A stretch of DNA of 64,000 bases from Actinoplanes regularis (GTDB lineage Bacteria > Actinomycetota > Actinomycetes > Mycobacteriales > Micromonosporaceae), in the NCBI RefSeq assembly GCF_900188005.1, contig NZ_FZNR01000007.1, positions 370,293 to 434,292 on the forward strand, in the 5' to 3' direction. Position 1 is the stretch's first letter. Each line of letters begins with the position of its first letter. Of this stretch, positions 58,122-64,000 are shown in pieces. The position numbers and the translations under genes were made by a program. Below the pieces are notes generated by a model. It searched no databases and was not told the origin of the DNA. It saw nothing but the letters and a program-made list of their open reading frames with translations.

Positions 58122-59462
58122 TCAGGCGTCCGGAGTGTCGGTGACATCCCGTGCCCGCAGTCGCGCGATCGGGTCCCGCTGCTCGATCCGGTCGAGCGAC
58201 GCGCGCAGGTGGTCCTCGAGAATCAGCGGGATGCCGGCGTCCAGGTAGGTCAGCGCCCGTCCTTCGTGCCGCTCGCCGACGACGGCCAGCCGGGTCGCCG
58301 GGCCGGGCTCGCGCTGCACAGTGACGCCGGCCGCCGCGAGCCGGTCCACCAGCACGGCCCGATCGGCGTTGAGCTCGCCGGCCAGCAGGATCCCGGCCCC
58401 GTGGGGCAGGCCGCCGGCCGGGACGGCGAGATGGTAGGCCAGGATCCGCTGCGCGGTCTGCCGGACCGCCGGTACGGCCGAGTCCAGCGCGGCCACCAGG
58501 CCACGTACGCCGAACTGTTCCGCCGTACCGTCGTCGGTGTCGAACAGCAGCGCCACGTGCAGCGTCCGGTCCTGTTCCGGCAGGTCGCGGCGGGCGAAGT
58601 CGGCCCGCAACGCCCGCACCTGATCCGGCTGCACCGACACACCCGACGCTTCGAAGCTGAACTCCCGCAGGGCCGGCAGCTCGACAAGGGTCGCCAGCGC
58701 CCACGTCGGCTTCGGCCCGCGGCAGCGACCGTGGAACTTCACGCTGACCAGCCTGGGCAGCTCCGCCAGCCCTTCCAACGCCTGCTCGTCGCCCCACCGC
58801 AGATCCACCCGCTCCAGGTTGACCAGCCGCCGCAGCTCACCCCACGGGCCCGAATCGGTCCTGAGCCGGCGCACCGCTTCCGGCCCGGCCAGGAGTGCGG
58901 CGTCCAGGTCGACGAACAGCGGCGGAGACATGTGGGCGAACAGTTCGGCATACCCCGGATGTCCCCACATGGGCGCCAGCGCCATCTCGTCACGGATCCG
59001 CCGGAGAGAACGTCCGCTCCGCTTGCAGGCGGCGACCGTCTCCACCACCCGGTCCCGCTCACCGAGCTCGAGATACACCCGCGCCGCACAACGGAAGATC
59101 TTCGGGTACGCGGGCCCGTGCGGCAGCGCGGCGGCCAGGTAGGCCCGCGCCCGTCCGGGATCGATGGTTCCGGCCCACCGGTCGTACAGCCTCTCCAACG
59201 CCGTGCAGCAGGTGCCGGCCGACAGGTCCGGAAAGGTGACCAGGTCATCGAAGATGGTTGTCGCGTCGCGAGTGGCCACCCGCTTCGCGAATGCGGCGAT
59301 CTCGTCGCGCCTGCTCGGCGAAGCGGCTGCCAGGACCTCACGCCGCTCAGCCGGCTCCAGTGCCAGCCACGTCCGCACATCGTTCGCCGACAGCGCGTTC
59401 GCGAGCGCGACCGCTCCGCCGTCACGCAGGTCTTCCCGTACCGCCGCTACGTCCTGCCACAC
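58122..59462 (-). CDS. Hypothetical protein with LRR-like and BRCT-like parts
   Basis: Protein of 446 residues. An N-terminal alpha-helical part resembles TPR-like repeats (ALERLYDRWAGTIDPGRARA, IFRCAARVYLELGERDRVV). A middle stretch (about 205-275) has leucine-rich-repeat-like spacing (LRRLVNLERVDLRWGDEQAL). The C-terminal 85 residues (ILLAGELNADRAVLVDRLAA, LVVGERHE-like) look like a BRCT domain. No known function. Start GTG 59462 with GGGGAG upstream. The BRCT assignment is by pattern only. Confidence 0.65.
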   Translation of the reverse strand: MWQDVAAVREDLRDGGAVALANALSANDVRTWLALEPAERREVLAAASPSRRDEIAAFAKRVATRDATTIFDDLVTFPDLSAGTCCTALERLYDRWAGTIDPGRARAYLAAALPHGPAYPKIFRCAARVYLELGERDRVVETVAACKRSGRSLRRIRDEMALAPMWGHPGYAELFAHMSPPLFVDLDAALLAGPEAVRRLRTDSGPWGELRRLVNLERVDLRWGDEQALEGLAELPRLVSVKFHGRCRGPKPTWALATLVELPALREFSFEASGVSVQPDQVRALRADFARRDLPEQDRTLHVALLFDTDDGTAEQFGVRGLVAALDSAVPAVRQTAQRILAYHLAVPAGGLPHGAGILLAGELNADRAVLVDRLAAAGVTVQREPGPATRLAVVGERHEGRALTYLDAGIPLILEDHLRASLDRIEQRDPIARLRARDVTDTPDA

Positions 59463-59700
59463 CGGTCGCGCACCCGCTCCCCGTTCGCCCTCACTGCCAA
59501 TACCGACCGCACCCAGACGGCACGGGAATTCTGGCGCCGGTCACCTACCTGGACGGTCAGACTCCGGGCCCCGGCGGGCGGCTGCTGACCGGCTATGTCG
59601 TGCGGCTGAGAGATGCGTCAAGAACGGTGGCCTGCCGCAGTACCTCTGCGGAGGCTTCGAACGCAGGACGCCGAAACAAGCCGCTGTCACGGTTGTGGGC

Positions 59701-60285
59701 TCACTCGGTGGGGCGGCCGCGCCGCTCGATGTCGAGCTGCACCTCGGGGTCCCACCTGGAGGCGTCCCAGTCGTCGCTGGTGACGATCGGCTTCCGGCGG
59801 CCGCCCAGGTCGGGGCGACCGGTCTCGCGGCGGATCCGGGCGCGGGTGGTCACCACACCGGCGAGGAGAGCGGCCCAGGCGCCGAGCCGGAGGGCGCCCA
59901 GCACCAGGGCCGGAGCGGTCAGCAGGTGGCTCAGCGCGATCAGCGGGACGGCGAGGAGCAGGCCCCCGTAACCGGTGGCGCCGGGGCCGGTGGGCGTCGC
60001 CCGGTGCGCGCTGACGACCCAGACGATCGTGGAGACCAGCAGGCCGAGGACGCAGATCAGCATCGCCGAGCCGAGGACCAGGTTGGTGATCGCGAAGGAC
60101 GCCTGGGTGCCGACGGAAAGCGGGTCGGCGGCGCCGCTGCGGAGCGCCGCCACCCCGGCCAGGATGAGCACGGTCGTCAGGACCGAGACCACCAGGTAAC
60201 CCGCGCTGAAGCGGATCATCCGGCGGCTGGCCAGGGCAAAGGTCTCCAGGTGGCCCTCGTCCGGCGGAAGGTTCTCGAAACTCAT
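59701..60285 (-). CDS. Four-span membrane protein
   Basis: Hypothetical protein of 194 residues with hydrophobic segments at about 30-52 (AGYLVVSVLTTVLILAGVAA), 67-88 (ITNLVLGSAMLICVLGLLVS), 100-125 and 120-145 (LLLAVPLIALSHLLTAPALV). The C-terminal 40 residues are charged and cytoplasmic (RWDPEVQLDIERRG). No family recognised. Divergent from the NDH-2 gene. Confidence 0.7.
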   Translation of the reverse strand: MSFENLPPDEGHLETFALASRRMIRFSAGYLVVSVLTTVLILAGVAALRSGAADPLSVGTQASFAITNLVLGSAMLICVLGLLVSTIVWVVSAHRATPTGPGATGYGGLLLAVPLIALSHLLTAPALVLGALRLGAWAALLAGVVTTRARIRRETGRPDLGGRRKPIVTSDDWDASRWDPEVQLDIERRGRPTE

Positions 60286-60360
60286 GGTGCCTCCCCGATC
60301 GATCCGAGCATCATGCCGGATCGACTGTCACAGATGCGCGGGCTGTACCGTCTCATTGAT

Positions 60361-61743
60361 GTGCGAACGATTCTGGTAGTCGGCGGCGGGTATGCCGGGT
60401 TCTACGCGGCGTGGAAGCTGGAGCGGAGACTCCGGCCGGGCGAGGCACGGGTCGTCCTGATCGACCCGCGGCCGTACATGACGTATCAGCCGTTCCTGCC
60501 CGAGGTGCTGGCGGGTTCGGTGGAGGCGCGGCACGCCGCGGTCTCGCAGCGGCGGCATCTGAAGAAGACCAAGATCATTTCCGGTACGGTCGTCCGGATC
60601 GATCACGCGACGCGCACCGTGACGGTGCGTCCGGCGGAAGGGCCGGAACATCCCCTGGCGTACGACACGATCGTCGTCACGGCCGGCGCGGTGACCCGCA
60701 AACTGGCCATTCCCGGCGTGGCCGAGCGGGCGATCGGCCTCAAGCACGTCGAGGAGGCGGTGGCGATCCGGGACCAGCTGCTCACCTCGTTCGACCGAGC
60801 CTCCACGCTGCCTCCCGGGCCGCGCCGGCAACGGCTGCTGACCGTGACGTTCGTCGGTGGCGGGTTCTCCGGCGTCGAGGGGTTCGGCGAGCTGTTGTCG
60901 CTGGCCACGGCGCTGGTCAGGGCGTACCCCGAGCTCGATCCGAAGGAATTGGACTTCCATCTGGTGGAGGCCCGCGACCGGATCCTGCCGGAGGTCTCCG
61001 CCGAGCAGGGCCGTTGGGTGGTCCGGTCGCTGGAGAAGCGCGGCGCGCACGTGCACCTCGGCGCGCTGGTGACCTCCGCGACCGGTGGGCACGTGGTGCT
61101 GTCGACCGGGGTCGCGTTCGAATCGGAGCTGATCGTGTGGACCGCGGGCAACGCGGCGAACCCGATGGTGCACAGGCACACCGACCTGCCGATCGACGCG
61201 CGTGGCCTGCTGGTCGTCCGGGCGGATCTGCGGGTCGGCACCGAGGACGCGCCGGTCCCGGACGCGTGGGGCGCCGGCGACGACGCGGCCGTTCCGGACC
61301 TGGCCGCGGGTGGCGGCAGCGTGACCGTGCCGAACGCGCAGCACGCGGTGCGCCAGGGCAAACTGCTGGCCCGCAACCTCCTGGCCGAGCTGCGCGGTCG
61401 TGAGGTGCGGCGGTACCGGCACCACAGTCTCGGCACGGTTGCCACGCTCGGGCTGGGCCGGGGCATCTTCGAGTGGAAGGGCATCGTGATCAGAGGCTTC
61501 CCCGCCTGGCTGATGCACCGGGGCTACCACGTCCTCGCGGTGCCGAGCTGGGAGCGCAAGGTCCGGGTGCTGGCGATCTGGCTGGCCGCCGCGGTGTTCG
61601 GTCGCGACATCGTCTCGCTCGCCTCGGTCCAGCATCCCCGCCACGCCTTCGTCGTCGGCGGGGACCCGGCCGTCCTGGCGATCGACCCGGAGCCGGTCAC
61701 CGGCGGCGGCGAGCCGTCGTCCGTCCCGGGCGGCCCGCATTGA
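60361..61743 (+). CDS. Type II NADH dehydrogenase (NDH-2-like)
   Basis: FAD/NAD(P)-dependent oxidoreductase of 460 residues. It opens ILVVGGGYAGFYAAWKLE, the FAD-binding motif; the second nucleotide-binding motif TFVGGGFSGVEGFGELLSL binds NADH. WGAGDDAAVPD is the C-terminal FAD-contact motif, and the tail has a membrane-attaching segment. NDH-2 passes electrons from NADH to menaquinone without pumping protons. GTG 60361 was chosen because the FAD motif begins at once; ATG 60333 and 60312 are upstream alternatives. Confidence 0.88.
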   Translation: MRTILVVGGGYAGFYAAWKLERRLRPGEARVVLIDPRPYMTYQPFLPEVLAGSVEARHAAVSQRRHLKKTKIISGTVVRIDHATRTVTVRPAEGPEHPLAYDTIVVTAGAVTRKLAIPGVAERAIGLKHVEEAVAIRDQLLTSFDRASTLPPGPRRQRLLTVTFVGGGFSGVEGFGELLSLATALVRAYPELDPKELDFHLVEARDRILPEVSAEQGRWVVRSLEKRGAHVHLGALVTSATGGHVVLSTGVAFESELIVWTAGNAANPMVHRHTDLPIDARGLLVVRADLRVGTEDAPVPDAWGAGDDAAVPDLAAGGGSVTVPNAQHAVRQGKLLARNLLAELRGREVRRYRHHSLGTVATLGLGRGIFEWKGIVIRGFPAWLMHRGYHVLAVPSWERKVRVLAIWLAAAVFGRDIVSLASVQHPRHAFVVGGDPAVLAIDPEPVTGGGEPSSVPGGPH

Positions 61744-61781
61744 TCGTTTCCGTGCCCGCACCTCCGTGCGGCCGGGAGTGA

Positions 61782-62645
61782 TCAGGTCGGAATCGGCTCC
61801 GGTTCGGCGGCCGACTCGGGCGTCACGTCGGTCGTGGGCACCGTGCGGAGGCCCGGCTCGGTGTCGAGGCGCACCTGATAGCCGATCGGCGGGCCGGTCG
61901 GTCCCCACTCGGCGCCGACGACGATGCCGGACTGACCCGCGACGCGCACCCGGATGCCCGGCGGGTGACAGTCGTACGTCTCGACGAGGAGCGCGTCGAG
62001 GATGTGCCGGACCCCGTCGAGTGAGCCGCGCAGGCTCGTGGAGCGCAGTTCCTGACCGAGAACGATCGCCGCGTCCCGGGCCTTCCGGTCGGTGCCGGCG
62101 GCACCGGCGTCGAGCGCGGCCTCCACGCGCGCCCAGAGCCGCCAGCGGTCGTGGTCGAGCAGCTGCCGGGCGGCCCGGTCGAGCGCGGCGCAGGCGATGT
62201 CGACCGCCGTCTCCTCGCCGAGCTCGGCCGCCCAGGAGAGCTCGTCGGGGTGGGGCAGCAGGCTCGGCGACTCGTGCCCGAGCACGGAGTAGAGCATGGC
62301 GAGAGTGGTCTCGCGCCCCTCGCCGTCGTAGAGCGGACCGATCCCGCCGGTGGCGCGCAGCCGAGGGAACCGCCGGGTCAGGTGTGCGGCGCGGCCCAGC
62401 GGAAGGTCGGTGGCGAGCCGGGTGTCGCGCACTCGGGAATGGAACGTGCGGTGTTCGCGAGCAGCGAACATCCAGGCGCGGTGCTCGTCGTCGCCGACCG
62501 GGAAGCGGAGGGGCAGCCGCCTGGCCGAGGCCGGGGAGTCGGCCCTGAGCAGGCGCGCGGCGACCGAATAGGCCACGCCGAGTTCGGCTGCCAGGGCTCG
62601 GATCGCACGTCGGCGGGCTCGGTCGGGTACGGATCGTCGGCTCAT
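61782..62645 (-). CDS. Hypothetical protein
   Basis: Protein of 287 residues, basic at the N-terminus (SRRSVPDRARRRAIRALAAE) and without membrane span or signal. A helix-turn-helix-like start (ELGVAYSVAARLLRADSPAS) suggests DNA contact, which is uncertain. The C-terminal 90 residues are richer in beta structure (GIRVRVAGQSGIVVGAEWGP). No family recognised. ATG 62645 was chosen because it precedes this helical part; longer starts lie in divergent clpC upstream sequence. Confidence 0.65.
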   Translation of the reverse strand: MSRRSVPDRARRRAIRALAAELGVAYSVAARLLRADSPASARRLPLRFPVGDDEHRAWMFAAREHRTFHSRVRDTRLATDLPLGRAAHLTRRFPRLRATGGIGPLYDGEGRETTLAMLYSVLGHESPSLLPHPDELSWAAELGEETAVDIACAALDRAARQLLDHDRWRLWARVEAALDAGAAGTDRKARDAAIVLGQELRSTSLRGSLDGVRHILDALLVETYDCHPPGIRVRVAGQSGIVVGAEWGPTGPPIGYQVRLDTEPGLRTVPTTDVTPESAAEPEPIPT

Positions 62646-62855
62646 CGTGGTCCTCCCGTCCCTCATCCTAGGTCTCCCCGGTTGTAACCTGAGGGGGCAG
62701 CGCGCCTGCACGAGCGTTGCGGGATCCCCCACGCGGACCCCGCGTCAACGCCAAGAGGCTCCGACTCAGCGCACGCGACTCCCGTCCACTTTCGCACGTC
62801 CGCGTGCGCTTCTTCGGCGGGGTGCGTGGGGCTCCGCTGCGAGGACGTGAGTGTC

Positions 62856-64000
62856 GTGTTCGAACGGTTCACCGACCGTGCCCGACGGGTTGTCGTCCTG
62901 GCCCAGGAAGAGGCCCGGATGCTCAACCACAACTACATCGGTACGGAGCACATCCTGCTCGGTCTGATCCACGAGGGGGAGGGTGTCGCCGCGAAGGCTC
63001 TCGAGAGCCTCGGCATCTCTCTCGAGGGGGTCCGTCAGCAGGTCGAGGAGGTCATCGGCCAGGGTCAGCAGGTGCCGGGCGGGCACATCCCGTTCACGCC
63101 GCGGGCGAAGAAGGTGCTGGAGCTCTCGCTGCGGGAGGCGTTGCAGCTCGGGCACAACTACATCGGTACCGAGCACATCCTGCTCGGTCTGATCCGGGAG
63201 GGTGAGGGCGTCGCCGCCCAGGTGCTGGTCAAGCTCGGCGCCGACCTCAACCGGGTCCGCAAGCAGACGATCGAGCTGGTGGCGGGCTTCCCCTCGGAGG
63301 GGAGCCCCGAGCAGCCCGTGGCCGGTGCGGCCCCGGCCACGATCTCCCCGATCCTGGAGCAGTTCGGCCGGAATCTCACCCAGGACGCCCGCGACGGCAA
63401 GCTCGACCCGGTGATCGGCCGGGAGTCGGTGATCGAGCGGGTCATGCAGGTGCTGTCCCGCCGCCGGAAGAACAACCCGGTGCTGATCGGCGAGCCGGGT
63501 GTCGGCAAGACCGCGGCGGTGGAGGGGATCGCGCAGGCGATCGCCAAGGGTGAGGTGCCGGAGACCCTCAAGGACAAGCAGCTCTACACCCTGGACCTGG
63601 GTTCCCTCGTGGCCGGTTCGCGGTATCGCGGCGATTTCGAGGAGCGCCTGAAGAAGGTGCTCAAGGAGATCAACGCGCGGGGCGACATCATCCTGTTCAT
63701 CGACGAGATCCACACCCTGGTCGGTGCGGGTGCCGCCGAGGGGGCGATCGACGCGGCCTCGATCCTGAAGCCCATGCTCGCGCGTGGTGAGCTGCAGACG
63801 ATCGGCGCGACGACCCTCGACGAGTACCGCAAGCACCTGGAGAAGGACAAGGCTCTCGAACGAAGGTTGCAGCCGATTCAGGTCGGTGAGCCGTCGCTGG
63901 CGCAGACCATCGAGATCCTCAAGGGTCTGCGTGACCGTTACGAGGCGCACCACCGGATCAGCATCACGGATGCCGCCCTGGTGGCCGCGGCGACGCTGGC
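62856..64000 (+). CDS. clpC: ATP-dependent Clp protease ATPase subunit ClpC (3' end outside window)
   Basis: First 381 residues of a ClpC-type AAA+ chaperone that unfolds proteins for the ClpP protease. The Clp N domain has two repeats (NHNYIGTEHILLGLIHEGEG and GHNYIGTEHILLGLIREGEG). The first ATPase domain begins with QFGRNLTQDARDGKLDPVIG, Walker A GEPGVGKTAAVEG and Walker B IILFIDEIHTLVGAG. The gene runs off the window. GTG 62856 gives the usual start VFERFTDRARRVVV; GTG 62847 is another in-frame choice. The linker (RKQTIELVAGFPSEG) differs from the commonest actinobacterial form, so it could be a second ClpC paralogue. Confidence 0.93.
   Translation, partial: MFERFTDRARRVVVLAQEEARMLNHNYIGTEHILLGLIHEGEGVAAKALESLGISLEGVRQQVEEVIGQGQQVPGGHIPFTPRAKKVLELSLREALQLGHNYIGTEHILLGLIREGEGVAAQVLVKLGADLNRVRKQTIELVAGFPSEGSPEQPVAGAAPATISPILEQFGRNLTQDARDGKLDPVIGRESVIERVMQVLSRRRKNNPVLIGEPGVGKTAAVEGIAQAIAKGEVPETLKDKQLYTLDLGSLVAGSRYRGDFEERLKKVLKEINARGDIILFIDEIHTLVGAGAAEGAIDAASILKPMLARGELQTIGATTLDEYRKHLEKDKALERRLQPIQVGEPSLAQTIEILKGLRDRYEAHHRISITDAALVAAATL

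Noticed and set aside
62646..62855. Heat-shock type operator (CIRCE or HAIR) upstream of clpC
   Set aside because: No sequence matching these inverted repeats could be found in the 210-base gap.

Overview
The window comes from a very GC-rich actinomycete, most probably a member of the Micromonosporaceae (Actinoplanes-like). This is inferred from RbpA, an actinobacterial ClpC, a separate but overlapping lnt-ppm1 pair, many GTG/TTG starts, several genes that look leaderless (a TANNNT box 6-7 bases before a GTG or ATG), and a chemotaxis receptor. No rRNA, tRNA or CRISPR array was seen.

Layout. 1-1.3 kb: end of a NarL-type two-component system. 1.4-6.4 kb: one operon with an SsuA/TauA-type ABC importer and a benzoylformate decarboxylase-like enzyme. 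6.5-11.7 kb: mixed single genes (acyl-CoA dehydrogenase, Lrp/AsnC regulator, esterase, DUF1349, hemerythrin, methyltransferase, CsbD). 11.7-19.7 kb: a lysine fermentation-type island: kamA divergent from kdd, an amidohydrolase, kamD, kamE, kal and a MutL-like protein. 20.2-23.7 kb: the conserved block lnt, ppm1, fxsA, rbpA. 23.7-29.3 kb: a repeat-rich accessory stretch with a zinc-finger/coiled-coil protein, a frameshifted phosphotransferase with a 13-fold repeat, and several tandem arrays. 29.3-35.5 kb: MFS transporter, ArsR-like regulator, VOC protein, DUF2461, DUF3800, chemotaxis receptor. 35.7-45.7 kb: a LysR-controlled cluster of an oligopeptide-type ABC importer with three flavin-dependent monooxygenases. 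45.7-48.8 kb: a GntR/TetR fusion regulator divergent from an FtsX-type ABC pair. 48.8-51.9 kb: a membrane protein, an IS110 transposase remnant, a repeat protein and G-rich repeats. 51.9-57.3 kb: a ROK repressor divergent from a xylose-type ABC importer. 57.4-64 kb: SprT-like protease, LRR/BRCT-like protein, membrane protein, NDH-2, a hypothetical protein and the start of clpC.

How the genes work together. KamA, KamD/KamE, Kdd and Kal are five of the known steps from L-lysine to crotonyl-CoA; the 3-keto-5-aminohexanoate cleavage enzyme (Kce) is not in the window. The MutL-like ATPase probably reactivates the B12-dependent aminomutase. The importer plus NtaA/SnaA-type monooxygenases look like scavenging of an organosulfur or amino-polycarboxylate compound, with the LysR protein and a T-N11-A box between the divergent genes as the likely switch. 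The ROK protein most likely represses the sugar importer through an AT-rich site inside its promoter.

The most unusual observation is a family of tiny open reading frames (15, 16, 22 and 26 codons) that share the start MSExAS and sit exactly between genes (three operons, four copies). Each begins and ends in an ATGA stop/start overlap, so each copy is linked in a translation chain to the gene after it. Unit lengths are 44, 47, 65 and 77 bases, all leaving remainder 2 on division by 3, as needed to keep the chain intact. This may be a dispersed micro-element that supplies a ribosome binding site and start codon.
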